A DNA stretch of 64,000 nucleotides, taken from NCBI GenBank assembly GCA_030761205.1, contig JAULJL010000003.1, positions 34,196,301 to 34,260,300 on the forward strand, read 5' to 3'. Each line of letters opens with the position of its first letter. The first letter of the stretch is position 1. Both the position numbers and the translations under genes were made by a program. Source of the DNA: Fremontodendron californicum. Its lineage: Eukaryota; Streptophyta; Magnoliopsida; Malvales; Malvaceae. This document shows positions 22,176-33,699 of this stretch, one piece after another. The notes beneath the pieces are model-generated. The model was given only the letters and a program-made list of their open reading frames with translations. It searched no databases and was not told the DNA's origin.

Positions 22176-23156
22176 TTTTTAAAATTGTTTGTGATGGGTT
22201 CGTCTTCTTTGAGAATTTTTGGTACAATGTTTGGCTCGTATTCGTTTTTTTAAAGAATTTTATTTGTGAATATTAAATGAATATTTATAAACATATAATT
22301 AAGTATGTTTATAAATAATTAAAAATATGTTTGCTTATAATAAACAAATGATATCCAAATAAATTAATTAAACGTGCTTATCATTTCCAAAACAATAGCC
22401 TAAAAAATAATTTAAAAAATTAAAAAAATATATAAATAAACCTCTCAACAAAGAAATGAAATAGTAATAAAATATAATAATATTATTATTTTAATATTAT
22501 CGAATAATAAATAAGTTATAAACGATCTTTTAATCAACTTACGAATGAGTTATAAACGAATATGTTTATGAATACAAACAAACTGAATCCACTCTGTTCA
22601 AAATAATTTGTTTAACTTAATAAACGAACAAAAACCGAATCCATTCACAAATTATTCTCCCGTTAACAAACTACTCATAGAATGTTTTATTCATTTATTT
22701 GTTCTTACAGCCCTATGTGAAACATCAGATTCAGCGTGCGTGCATACTCGGTGGCCTTTCCTAGCAAAAGCTCAGGCGACAGGGGATGAAATGGCCGAAG
22801 GCAAACCAAAGAAACATAGCTATGAGAAAGATTAGAGAACTTGGATTTGTTCATAAAGTACAATAATTTTCTTGTTACACTGTGAAGGGGCAGATAATCT
22901 GGAAAAATATAACAGTTATAACATCCTCAAAAAGAATTTCATAGCAACACAAGTACGTAACCCAATAAAACTTAATAACTGATACCAAGCTTGCATTATT
23001 CCTAGTGTACAATGCCAAATTCCTAGTATCTGAATTTCAAACAAAATCCGCAATACAGATGGACACTCACATAAATTTTCCAGAAAAATGCAGGTCCTAA
23101 TGCATTTATATGGTTAAATATAAGTATTATGGAAAACTCAATACCTAAGTGCCACA
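22176..23156. other. Intergenic; ABCF4 3' flank
   Basis: From about 22,240 to 22,711 the sequence has the AACGAACA/GTTTATAAA style of a worn hAT-like MITE, ending TTCTTACAGCCCTA. From 22,712 to 23,156 lies the 3' flank and likely 3' UTR of the minus-strand ABCF4 gene. No other gene. Confidence 0.4.
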
Positions 23157-25331
23157 TCAATCATCAACCTCAGCTCTAATCTCTCTTTGCAGCTCGTCTT
23201 TGTAGTCTTCAAAAGTACCAGGGAAAGAGTTCACAGTCCCATTATCTACTACCCAAATTTGACTCTTCTCTTCATCCTCACAGACACGTGATATGAGCCT
23301 AGAGTCATGACTTACCAGGACAACTCCACCAGTAAACTCATCTAGTGCATCTGCCAGAGCATCTATGCTTTGCATGTCCAAATGGTTTGTGGGCTCATCC
23401 AACAGCAATATGTGAGGTTTTGACATGGAAATTGAAGTAAAAACAACTCTAGCTTTCTGTCCTCCAGATAATTTAGCAATTGGAGTGAGGTGATTATGGC
23501 TGGGAAGTCCAAATTTCCCAAGTTTTGCACGAACAGCCTCCTGCTTGCTAAGTCCTTCTTGATCTGGATGAAGACGAAGAAGATACTGCACTGGTGTCTC
23601 CTCCATGGTTAGTAGATCTACAAAGTGTTGAGAATACCTCCCAATCCTCAACTTCTGACTCCTTCGTACTTCACCCTCTGCTGGAACTAGATCACCAGCA
23701 ATAAGGTTCAAGAGAGTAGATTTACCAGCTCCATTAGGCCCAACAATGGCAACCCGCGTCCCCATATCAATACCCACATCAACATCTGAGAGCCTGAAAT
23801 CCTCCCGATTAGGATAACTGAAGCTTACATTTATTATCTGCAAAAGAGGCGGTGTTAGTTCAGTCGGCTCAGGGAAGTGGAACTCCACACTGTAATCTCT
23901 CCACTTCTTTGGGGCCTCAGCTGGAGTTTCATCCTCATCAATCTTGCCCTTTCCCTTGTTCTTCGCTGCTTCTTTTGCTGCTGCAAACTTTACTCGATCT
24001 TTTACCTTCTCCTGCTGAACTCGGTTCCCCGACCTTTTTGCAGCTTTTACCTGCTTCTCATAAATTTCAAACTTCTTATTCATCTCTTTACGACGCTGTT
24101 CATACCCTGATTCAAAATCGTCAAAGTTTCCACGGTAAAACTGGAGCTTGAAATCATGGAGATGAATAATTTCGGTGCAAACAGTATTAAGAAAATCTCG
24201 ATCATGAGAAACAACCACCAATGTTTTCTTCCAGCGGTATAAATATTCCTCCAACCAAAGAACAGCTCTAAGGTCAAGGTGATTAGTCGGTTCATCCAAC
24301 AACAAAAGTGTTGGTTGCATAAAAAGTGCCCTAGCTAGAGATATTCTCATCCTCCAGCCACCACTAAATGACCGAGTAGGACGACCTTGCATTTCTTTGG
24401 TGAAACCCAACCCAGCAAGAATCTTTGATGCCTGAGCTTCAGCAGCATCTGAACCCAAGATCTGCAACTTCTCATACAGTTCCACAAGCCTTTCTCCTGA
24501 ATCATCCCCATTAAGATCACTGTCATCCTCTCCTCCAGGAGCAGAAGATGAATTTTGTAAAACTGTAACTTCTTCTCGAAGCCTAAGTAGCTCTTCATTT
24601 GCAGAAACAACCGCCTGAAGGGCAGTTCTATCATCACCAACCACCTCCTGTTCAACCAAGAGCACATCAATATTTTTTGGCACTGGAATCTTCCTCCAAG
24701 CAAGAAGCTTTAACAGGGTAGACTTGCCCATCCCATTTGGTCCAACCAAACCATATCTTTTACCGTGTGATATCTTAACTGAGGCATTCTTTAGAAGCTC
24801 TTTCCCTCGAGCTGATACAGAGAAATTGTCTATGGTTATATCTTTGACATTAGCATCTGCTTCATCCTCACCATCAAGGACAGAAGCCCGACTACCAATA
24901 ACCACTGTGAAAGCATCATGATCATCTCTAAGGGCCTCCTGTTTCGCCTGCTCGGCAGCTTGGGTAGCAAGCATTTCCTTCTTTTCACGCTTCTTCAGTT
25001 CCTTTTCACTTATAGAGGTATCAAGTGGCCTCATGCCCTGCCTATGGTGTCTGTTAGACTGAGTTTGCTCTTCCTCAGAGGCAATCTCATCCTCCTCCTC
25101 ATCCGAGGGTGGGAGATCAATCCCATCAGTATAAGATGAAACCTTTGGGCCCTTCGCCTTGGGTTTTGAAGAAGTAGCACTAAAAGAAGACACCCCCTTC
25201 TTCGCTTTGTCAGGTTTCTGGTCCATGCTAGCAAGCATAGCTGAAACAGAGAGTTTCTCTTTTTTCACATCTTTGCTGCTTCCCTTAACTTTTGCAGTAG
25301 CACCACTCTCCTCTTGTTTTTTCTTGCCCAT
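23157..25331 (-). CDS. ABCF4: ABC transporter F family member 4 (GCN20/GCN4-like)
   Basis: Soluble twin-ATPase without membrane segments. ABCF proteins act on ribosomes and translation control rather than transport. 724 residues from MGKKK, the start that matches the family length (about 720). Domains: Lys- and acidic-rich N-tail (1-160); first ATPase with Walker A GPNGMGKST (197-205), signature SFSGGW (321-326) and LLLLDEPTNHLD (342-353); charged linker (about 410-475); second ATPase with GPNGAGKST (531-539), LSGGQ (621-625) and ILLLDEPTNHLD (641-652); H-loops VVSHDRD and LVSHDSR. Single coding exon, no lesions. The frame stays open 54 codons further upstream, but an acceptor (TTGAGCAG) just before the ATG makes that part a 5' UTR intron. 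Confidence 0.97.
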   Translation of the reverse strand: MGKKKQEESGATAKVKGSSKDVKKEKLSVSAMLASMDQKPDKAKKGVSSFSATSSKPKAKGPKVSSYTDGIDLPPSDEEEDEIASEEEQTQSNRHHRQGMRPLDTSISEKELKKREKKEMLATQAAEQAKQEALRDDHDAFTVVIGSRASVLDGEDEADANVKDITIDNFSVSARGKELLKNASVKISHGKRYGLVGPNGMGKSTLLKLLAWRKIPVPKNIDVLLVEQEVVGDDRTALQAVVSANEELLRLREEVTVLQNSSSAPGGEDDSDLNGDDSGERLVELYEKLQILGSDAAEAQASKILAGLGFTKEMQGRPTRSFSGGWRMRISLARALFMQPTLLLLDEPTNHLDLRAVLWLEEYLYRWKKTLVVVSHDRDFLNTVCTEIIHLHDFKLQFYRGNFDDFESGYEQRRKEMNKKFEIYEKQVKAAKRSGNRVQQEKVKDRVKFAAAKEAAKNKGKGKIDEDETPAEAPKKWRDYSVEFHFPEPTELTPPLLQIINVSFSYPNREDFRLSDVDVGIDMGTRVAIVGPNGAGKSTLLNLIAGDLVPAEGEVRRSQKLRIGRYSQHFVDLLTMEETPVQYLLRLHPDQEGLSKQEAVRAKLGKFGLPSHNHLTPIAKLSGGQKARVVFTSISMSKPHILLLDEPTNHLDMQSIDALADALDEFTGGVVLVSHDSRLISRVCEDEEKSQIWVVDNGTVNSFPGTFEDYKDELQREIRAEVDD

Positions 25332-26530
25332 TGCAACAATTACTCTGCTCAAATCAACATGAATAAAAAAAATTATCAAATAAGCTCCATTTGGTTGTTG
25401 CTTTGCTATTGTTTTTATGCCTTTTACTTTCTTTCTTTTTTTTGGTTCCTCAAAAGTTGCTAAAAAGCAAAAGCAATTAATAGAAAGTAACACAATATTT
25501 GATTAGAATTGAATAAATAAGTATATAAATGAATCCAGCACCTTTGACTAATTTATGCTTGTTGGACTGCTTTGCTCTTTCTTTCTAGTACGACTTGTAT
25601 GATGTTTCACTACTAAAAGTACAAGAACAAAAATCAGATTTTTATCATTCAAATGCTATAATCTTAATCTTATTATTTACTATTGAGTTGCTAAAAGAAT
25701 CACAGGCCCTTCAAAACTAATAGTACTCTTTTTATTTGATTCTAACAGGTTGATTAAAAAATTCCCTAAAATCCTTAAACCTATAATTAGTATAACTTTC
25801 GGTAATCCAAAATCCAAATTAGCATCAGTAATTGCAGAGTCTCCTAATTAGCGCAAAAGGATTAATTAATTTTCTTTCTACAATATTTGAAGATGAAATT
25901 CCACAACCAGAATACATATATCTACAGGTTAAATTAAAGTATTAGATCATATAATACTTAATTAATTTAAAAAAGAATAATTAGGATTTACAAAACCTAA
26001 TTTAAAATAAACTCTGTTTTAGTTCATATCTGTCAGTATTAATCATAGTTTTGAAAGTAATAAAAGAATTAAATACAAATATCTCAAGCCATTTTTTTCT
26101 GAGCAGCCGAACAACATATAGTTTTAAAGAGAAGATACCCTAAATTTGTCGAATCAACAAAAAAAAAATTAAAAAAAAATAAAAATGAATCTATTGAAGA
26201 AGTTTAATTAGAAGTTCAAATCATCGAAAAAAATCCAATAAATAAATATGTATCCAGAGAAAATAAAGAACCGGCGTTTCTAGTTACAAACCTATTATTA
26301 GCTGAATCGAAGCAGCAAAAGAGAAGAAGAGAACGCCGAACTGAATCTTCAAAATTTAAAGAGCAAAAAACGGAATAAAACCAAAACTGAAGTGAAGATA
26401 TCTTCAAAAATAAGAAAAGGAGAACAGTGAGAAGAAAAAAAAAGGTTTTTTCTTTCTATTTTGCTCTCTCTGAGAGCTCGGTAGGGAGAAAGAGAGCAGC
26501 GACCTACCCTTATTTCCTTCTGCTCTTAAA
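25332..26530 (-). promoter_or_regulatory. ABCF4 5' leader: probable UTR intron and first exon
   Basis: On the minus strand a pyrimidine-rich acceptor (TTGATTTGAGCAG) lies 13 bases before the ATG, and a plausible donor (AATAG|GTTTGTAAC) lies near 26,290. The likely leader exon (about 26,290-26,510) holds CT-rich sequence typical of plant 5' UTRs. Inferred from splice signals only. Confidence 0.5.
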
Positions 26531-26582
26531 AAAAATAAAATAAAACGAAAAAAATAGGAGAGATTGTAAATTTATGATTACA

Positions 26583-27087
26583 TAGGTGTTTATGGTCGAA
26601 TTGAATTTAAATATGATATCAATATTATATATTTATTTAAATTCGATTTGGTTTGAAATATGTATCTTAAATTTTGTTTAAATTCGTTCATATTTATAAA
26701 TGGATAATTCAAACTCGTTTAGATCTTTTTTTTTCACAAAAATTTGTTTATTTAATAATTTAATTTCTTTTATTTAGTTTTAAAATATGGATAACTTAGA
26801 ATATTTTTTAATATTTACACTATAATATTATATATATTTATTTTTTATATGATATAAATTACATAATATATAAAATATAAAAATAATATATTATATTATA
26901 TAATTGAAAAACGGGTCGGACTGGGCTCGAGCCTTGATTGTTGGAGTCAAGACTCGGCCCATTTTTTAAATGAGCCTATTTTTTTGTCTAACCCCATATT
27001 TCGGGTTTACTATTTTTGTCTAAACCCTTCAAAATATGAGCGAGTTTTTGGGCTTGTACGGATAACCCGACTCTTGAACATATCTAA
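26583..27087. mobile_element. Worn hAT-like MITE
   Basis: Left TAGGTGTTTATGGTCG and right (other strand) TAGATATGTTCAAGAGTC resemble the ends of the TAGA-type hAT MITEs further right. A GC-rich GGGTCGG...CCCGAC interior is present. No convincing target duplication. Confidence 0.45.
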
Positions 27088-27859
27088 TGAGTAGATTCGG
27101 CTCCTCTCTGTTTCATTAAATGGCATCTTTAAATGCAACCACGTGTCTTGAAAGAGTAATCAACGACTGAATTTTCTGTTAATGTTCTTTAACAAAAAAG
27201 TCAGATCTTACCTGAACTCTAAACCAAAAAAAAAGGTTTTTTTATCTGAATATAGCCAAAAAAATTTTATTTATCGAAATACCGATGTTGCAAAATTAAT
27301 TATCGAAATCCGTTTGTTTTAAAATATGTTGAAAAATCGCCATGACTGATGACGATTTTTCAGCATGTTTTTAAAAAAAATTATAAAAAACTACAAGAAA
27401 AATCGCCATCCGCATTACCATTTCCCTTGTATTTTTTTTACAAATTTTGAAAAAAAAAATCATAAGGAAAATCGTCATCCCCATGTCGATTTCGGTTTTT
27501 TTATCTTAATATAGCCAAAAAAATTATTTACCAAAATACCGTTCTTTTCAGATTAATTTTCAAAATCCGCTTTTTTTAAATCAGTTGAGAAATCGCCATG
27601 GCCCATAGCGATTTTTCAACTGAAAATTTTAATTTTTTTTTTAAATATCAGTTGAAAAAACGCCATGGGCCATGGCGATTTCCCAACTGATATTTTTAAA
27701 ATTTTCAATTTTTTACATTGGGAAATCGCTTGTGAATTCCCCCTTTGGAAATCGCCACACAGGTAACTTTCTTCTTTTTTTTTTGTTTTTTTTATTCTTT
27801 TAATAAATAATAAAATTTAAATAAAAATTATATAATTTATAAATTAAAAAAATAAAGAT

Positions 27860-28800
27860 TTAATAATTTTAATATATAATTTTTATCCCATGGTGGTAGA
27901 AGTGTCCATGGGTCGGGCCGGGCCCATGTATGGTATCAACACCACATTTGCTTGCCCAAGCCACGGTGGCAATTTTTCAACCTTTATTTATTTATTTTTT
28001 AATTTTATAAAATAATAAAAATTATATAATTTTTAATTTTAAAAAATAAAAATATAACAATTTACCAAAAATTAAAAAATTATATTCGTAATTAGACCTG
28101 TTAATGGGCCGGACCGCGACTCGGAATTTTTTCCCTTGTCCAAGTCCATTTCGAGTCGTGCCGACCCGAAAGCCCATTTCACTATTATAAAATTATTTTT
28201 ATATATTTCATAATTTTTTATAATTTTGTTATTTAAAATTTTTTTAAATTAAAAATTATATAATTTTTATTTAAATTTTATTATTTAATAAAATTACAAA
28301 AACACTTGTCCAAGCCCGGACTAATACGACACTCTGGTTGGCCTTTCTTCCGGAGGTCCATTTATTACGAATACAAGTTGAAAAAATTCGATTGACATTA
28401 CGGATAGACCTGCTCATGGGTCGAGCAGCCCGTCCGGCCAAGCCCGGATTACTATTTATATATTAAAATAATTAAATTCAGGCTCGCGAGCCGGGCTCTG
28501 GCAAGGAAGTTGAAAATTTTCGGGTCGCGGCCTGGTCCATGAGCAGGCCTAGTTACGAATATAAGTTTTTAATTTTTTGTAAATTGTTATTTTTTTTATT
28601 TTTTATTTTTTAAAATTAAAAATTAAATAATTTTTATATAATTTTTATTATTTTATAAAATTAAAAAATAAATAAATAAAGGTTGAAAAATTGCCACCGT
28701 GGTTTAGGCAAGCAAATGTGGTGTTGATACCATACATGAGCCCGGCCCGGCCCATGGACACTTTTACCACCATGGGATAAAAATTATATATTAAAATTAT
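27860..28800. repeat. Long inverted repeat inside the nested MULE
   Basis: Arms around 27,885-27,985 and 28,680-28,780 are near-exact reverse complements, including GTGGTGTTGATACCATACAT and CCACCATGGG. The arms carry the TAGAAGTGTCCATGG ends of the hAT MITE family, so a hAT insertion appears to have been duplicated with the arm. Confidence 0.85.
28405..28551. mobile_element. hAT MITE, 147 bp
   Basis: Ends TAGACCTGCTCATGG and, on the other strand, TAGGCCTGCTCATGG. Flanking octamers ATTACGGA and GTTACGAA match at 6 of 8. GC-rich GAGCCGGGC interior. Confidence 0.75.
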
Positions 28801-30823
28801 TAAATATTTATTTTTTAAAATTTTAAATTATATAATTTTTATTTAAATTTTACTATTTATTAAAAAAAATTAAAAAAAAAAAAAAGAAAGAAAGTTATTT
28901 TGGGAAATCGCCACCGTGGGCGGCGATTTCCCAAGGGGGAATTCCCATTTTGTGAATTCTCCCATTGGGAAATCGCCACCCACGGTGGCGATTTTCCAAT
29001 GTAAAAAATTAAAATTTTGAGTTGGGAAATCGCCATGGGCCATGGCGATTTCCCAACTGGTTTAAAAAAAACGGATTTTGGAAATTAATCTAAAAAAAAT
29101 GGTATTTTGATAAATAAATTTTTTTTTGGCTATATTAAGATAAAAAGACCTTCGATTTCCCTTGGGGTAAAGTTAAAAAAAGAATTCAATTTAAGTGAAG
29201 GGAAATCGCCAAGATGGGTGGCGATCTCCCTTCACAATTTTTTTTAATATTAAATTTTAAATAAAAATTATATAATTTATAATTTTAAAAAATTAAAATT
29301 AATAAATTGTAAAATTATAATTATAATTATAATAATAATTTTTATAAATTTTATAATTAATTTTTTATTTAAATTTAATTATAAAAATATAAAAATATAT
29401 TTTTTGTATAGTGAAATGGACTTTCGGGCAAAATATGTGTAACAGTATTATTGTTGATGCGAACTCTCTCCCGATGTACCAGACTGATAAGGGCATTTTC
29501 GATGGCTATGACTAAAGGTGTCCATAGGCCGGGCTAAGGCTCGAAATTTTTTTATTTCCCTTGCCCAAGCCCTTTGCAGGCCAGGCCCGGGCTGCCCCGA
29601 AAGCCCGTTTCACTATTCAAAAAATATTAAAATAAAAAATTTAATATTGGGCTAGGATCGTATTGGGTCGGGCTTGAACAAGTGTTTTTGTAATTCGAGT
29701 CGGTCGGCCTAACCTGAATTATTATTTATTAAATAAAAAAATTATTTAAATTTAATTCTAAAATATATATAAATATAAAATTGTATTTTTAAAATTCTTT
29801 TAATAGTGAAACGGGCTTTCGGGGCGGTCCGACTCGAAATGGGCTTGGACAAGGAAAATAAAGCATTGTGAATTATGCAGGAACGAAGGTCACAGCTAGA
29901 CCTATCCACAGGCCGGGTAGCCCGTCCGGCAAGCCCGGATGTGTCCCGATGTACGAGACTGATAAGGACATTTTCGACGGCTATGATTAGAGGTGTCCAT
30001 GGGTCGGGTCAGGCTCGGCTGAGGCCCGAAATATTTTTATTTCCCTTACCCAAGCCTGAAAATAAAAATTATATAACTAAAAAATATTTTTATATATTTT
30101 ATAATTAAATTTAAATAAAAATAAATTACATCGGGAGAGAGTTCGCATCAACAATAAGACTGTTATATATATTTTGCCCGAAAATCTATTTTACTATTCA
30201 AAAAATATTAAAAAATATTTTTATATATTTTATAATTAAATTTAAATAAAAAATTTATTTTTTATAATATTTATAAACTATTATTATTTTAATTTTATAA
30301 TTTATTTTTTAAAAATTAAAAACTATATAATTTTTATTTAATATTTTTTTTAAAATTGAAATTTTTTTACTTAAATTGAAATTTCCCTTCACTTAAATTG
30401 ATTTTTTTTTTTTAACTTTACCCCAAAGAAAATCGTCATGGGGATGACGATTTTCCTTGTGGTTTTTTTTTTCTTTCAAAATTTGTAAAAAATAAACAAG
30501 GAAAATCGTCAGGGAGATTGCGATTTTCCTTGTAGTTTTTTACAAATTTTTTTAAAAACATGCTGGGAAATCTCCATCAGCCATGGCGATTTTCCAGCAT
30601 GATTTAAAAGATGGCGATTTTCCAGCATGTTTTAAAACAAACGAATTTTGATTATGTATTTCGATAAATATAAAAAAATTTGGCTATATTTAGATAAAAA
30701 AAAAACCGAAAAAAGATGTGGATGCCAAAAATGTTTGCTATTTCAAAGATGAGTGAATTAAAAAAAAAAAAAAGAAAATGAGTGAGAGAAGAGAGGACAC
30801 ATGTCAATGGGTCGGGTGACGGC

Positions 30824-31099
30824 TAGATCTGTTCATAGACCGGGTCGTAGCTCAAAAATTTTATTTTTCTTTTATTAAGTTCGATTTTGGATGGGTTCGG
30901 GTCGGCCTATTTTATTATTTAAATAATATTAAAAATTTTAAAAAAAAAATTTAATATTAATATTTTATATTTTTAATATTAAAATTAAAATTAAATAAAA
31001 AATAATTCTTTACATAAACAGTAATTCGATTCGGACCGAATTGCCCCGAAATATATATAAAAAAAAACTCTATCCAAACCCGATCTTTGAGAAAATCTA
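30824..31099. mobile_element. hAT MITE, 276 bp
   Basis: Perfect 8-bp target duplication GTGACGGC (30816-30823, 31100-31107). Ends TAGATCTGTTCATAGA and, on the other strand, TAGATTTTCTCAAAGA. It lies in the gap between two MULEs. Confidence 0.88.
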
Positions 31100-31417
31100 G
31101 TGACGGCAAACTCGACTTAGATTAGATCGAATTTGATATAATATTTTGTAATTTAGATTGGTTCGATCCAATTTGAATTATTATTTAATTAATAAAATTT
31201 TATTTTTATTTAAATTTAATTATAAAAATAATATTAATATATTTCAAACAATAAAATGAATTTATTTAATTGGATTTAGGCATTTATGTTAGATTTATTT
31301 AGTTATATATTCATATGTTTTTTTATATTAATATAGCTACAAAAAAATTTAATTCTCAAAATACCGACACTTTGTTTTTAGGTATCAAAATCTGTTTTTT
31401 TTTTTTGTTTTACCAGT

Positions 31418-31516
31418 TGAGAAATCACCATGACTCATGGCGATATCCCAACATAGTTTTTAAAAAAAATTATTTTTTATTTTGGAAAATCGCCATGGGC
31501 CATGGAGATTTCCCAA
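31418..31516. repeat. Left palindromes of the third MULE
   Basis: Two palindromes, 31418-31452 (centre ATGACTCAT) and 31482-31516 (centre CATGGGCCATG), with half-sites close to TCGCCAT. Confidence 0.85.
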
Positions 31517-32737
31517 TCAAATTTTTTTTTCAACATACTTTCTAAAGTAAATTATAAAATTTACAAAAAAAAAATAAATAAATAAAATAGTGAAGGGAAA
31601 TTAAAAATTATATAATTTATACTTTAAAAAAATTATAAAATTAAAATTAAAATAATAACAATTTACAAAAGTATATAAATTAATTTTTTTATTTAAATTT
31701 AATTATAAAATATATAAAAATATTTTTTAAAATATTTTAATATTTTTTAAAATATTTTAATATTTTTTAAATAGTGAAATGAACTTTCGGTCAAAATATA
31801 TATAACTGTATTATTGTTGATGCGAACTCTCTCCCAATGTAATTTATTTTTTTATTTAAATTTAATTATAAAATATATAAAAATATTTTTTAATTATATA
31901 ATTTTTATTTTCGGGCTTGGACAAGGGAAATAAAAAAATTCGAGCCTTAGCCCGACCCGATCAATGGACACCTCTAGTCATAGCCGTTGAAAATGTCCTT
32001 ATCAATCTGGTACATCGGGACACATCCGAGCTTGCCAAATGGGTTACCCGGCTCATGGATAGGTCTAGCTATAACTTTCGTTCCTGCATAATCCACAATG
32101 CTTTATTTTCATTACCCAAGCCCATTTCAGGTCAGGCTGATCCGAAAGCCCGTTTCACGATTCAAAAAAATATAAAAATACATTTTTATATTTATATATA
32201 TAATAATTAAATTTAAATAATTTTTTTATTTAATAAATAATAATTCGGGCTAGGCCAGTCGGCCCGAATTACAAAAACATTTTTTCAAGCCCGACCCAAT
32301 ATGATCCGAGCCCAATATTATATTTTTATTTTAATATTTTTTTGAATAGTGAAACGAGCTTTCGGGCCCGCCCGGGCCTGGCACGAAATGGGATTGGGTA
32401 AGGGAAATAAAAAAAATTCGAGCCTTGGCCCGGCCCATGGACACCTCTACTCATAGACGTCGAAAATGTCCTTATCAATCTGGTACATCGGGAGAGAGTT
32501 AGCATCAACAATAATACCGTTATACATATTTTGTCCGAAAGTCCATTTCACAATTAAAAAAATATTAAAATATTAAAAAATATATATATTTTTATATATT
32601 TTATAATTAAATTTAAATAAAAAAATTAATTTATATAATTTTTGTAAATTGTTATTATTTTAATTTTATAATTTTTAATTTTTTCAAGTATAAATTATAT
32701 AATTTTTATTTAAAAATTATTATTTATGGGTGGCGAT

Positions 32738-33290
32738 TAGACATGTCCAAGGGTCGGGCTACTCGCCCAAGCCCGAAGGCCCTTCCATATTTGGGAGGAC
32801 TTAGACAAAAATATTAGGCTTGAAAAATAGACTTGGGCAAAAAATTACGCCCGTTTTAAATATGAGCGGGCCTTGACTCCAACATTCAAGGCCCGAGCCC
32901 GACCCGACCTGTCCCGTTTTTTAATTAAATAATGTATTATTTATATTTGTATATATATTATGTAATTTATGTCATATAAAAGTTAAATATATATAATATT
33001 ATAGTGTAAACATTAAAAAATATGTTAAGTTGTCCATGTTTAAGAACTTAATAAAAGAAAAATATATAAAATTACTAAAGATTAAATAATAATTTTTTTA
33101 TATAAAAAAATAGAAAAAAATAATATGGACGGGCCTAAACGGGTTTGGGCTATTCATTTACAAATATGGGCGGGCTTGGACAAAATTTGAGGCCCATATT
33201 TCAGGTCTAGCCGGGCTTGGGCAAGCAAATATAGTATTGATACCATACATGGACCCGGTCCGAACCCGGCCTAGCCCATGGACACTTCTA
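32738..33290. mobile_element. hAT MITE, 553 bp, inside the third MULE
   Basis: Octamers GTGGCGAT and GTGGCGGT (7 of 8) flank ends TAGACATGTCCAAGGG and, on the other strand, TAGAAGTGTCCATGGG. The interior has GGGCCTTGAC-type GC blocks around an AT core. Confidence 0.85.
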
Positions 33291-33399
33291 GTGGCGGTTT
33301 CCCTTCACTATTTTTTTTTTTAATTTATAATTTACTTTAGAATGGTAGATAATCAAGTATGTTGGGAAAAAAATTAAAAAAATTGGTTGGAAAAGCGGC

Positions 33400-33600
33400 A
33401 TGGTGCTATGGCCCATGACGATTTCTCAACACAAAAAATAATTTTTTTTAAAACTATGTTGGAAAATCGCCAAGAGCCATGCCGATTTCCCAACTGATTT
33501 TTTTTTTAAAAATTTCAGTTGGAAAATCGCCATAGTCCATGGCGATTTTCCAAGGTTATTTTTTTTAAAAAAATAAATTTTTGTGTTGGAAAATTGCCAA
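33400..33600. repeat. Right palindromes of the third MULE
   Basis: Three palindromes near 33,400-33,433, 33,460-33,495 and 33,519-33,552 with AATCGCCA / TGGCGATT or close variants, mirroring the left terminus. Confidence 0.8.
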
Positions 33601-33699
33601 GTGGTAAAAAAATACGAATTTTGATACTTACAAATAAAGTGTCGATATTTTGAGAATTAAAAAAAATAACTATATTAAAATAAAAAAACCTATATTCAT

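Larger units (their letters stand above)
27494..29150. mobile_element. MULE of the palindrome family, nested element
   Basis: Ends GGTTTTTTTATCTTAATATA and, on the other strand, GGTCTTTTTATCTTAATATA. Target duplication GTCGATTTC / TTCGATTTC (8 of 9) at 27485-27493 and 29151-29159. It interrupts a palindrome of the outer element. The whole insert is nearly a perfect foldback about its midpoint (28,322), with palindromes at both ends and GGGCCGGGC-rich arms. Non-coding. Confidence 0.88.
27235..30707. mobile_element. MULE of the palindrome family, outer element
   Basis: Ends GGTTTTTTTATCTGAATATA and, on the other strand, GGTTTTTTTTTTATCTAAA. Both run into ATAGCCAAA, a CGAAAT block and then TCGCCAT half-site palindromes. 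Flanking nonamers (AAAAAAAAA and GAAAAAAGA) match only partly, so the ends are set mainly by similarity to its relatives. No transposase seen. It contains a nested MULE (27494-29150) and several hAT fragments. Confidence 0.75.
29864..32110. repeat. About 200-bp inverted repeat spanning two MULEs
   Basis: The block at 29,864-30,065 recurs reversed at 31,910-32,110, sharing TTATGCAGGAACGAA, GATAAGGACATTTTC and hAT MITE ends (TAGAGGTGTCCATGG). One arm is in the outer MULE and the other in the MULE at 31315-33690. Either both inherited the same internal sequence or there was gene conversion between them. Confidence 0.75.
31315..33690. mobile_element. MULE of the palindrome family, third non-coding copy
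   Basis: Perfect 9-bp target duplication TATATTCAT (31306-31314, 33691-33699). The left end ATGTTTTTTTATATTAATAT is slightly altered from the GG consensus; the right end on the other strand is GGTTTTTTTATTTTAATATA. Termini hold 36-bp palindromes (GTTGGAAAATCGCCAT and its complement). The centre is composed of MITE-derived GGCCCG-rich inverted blocks. No coding capacity. Confidence 0.9.

Noticed and set aside
25332..25493. 54-codon N-terminal extension of ABCF4
   Set aside because: Hydrophobic and AT-rich, unlike any ABCF N-terminus; an acceptor lies 13 bases before the family ATG, so this is intron.
29875..32511. Frames reading RCTRLIRTFST and relatives
   Set aside because: Repeat-derived: the same segment occurs several times in both orientations in MULEs; a gene is not supported, although the other frame was kept as a possible capture.
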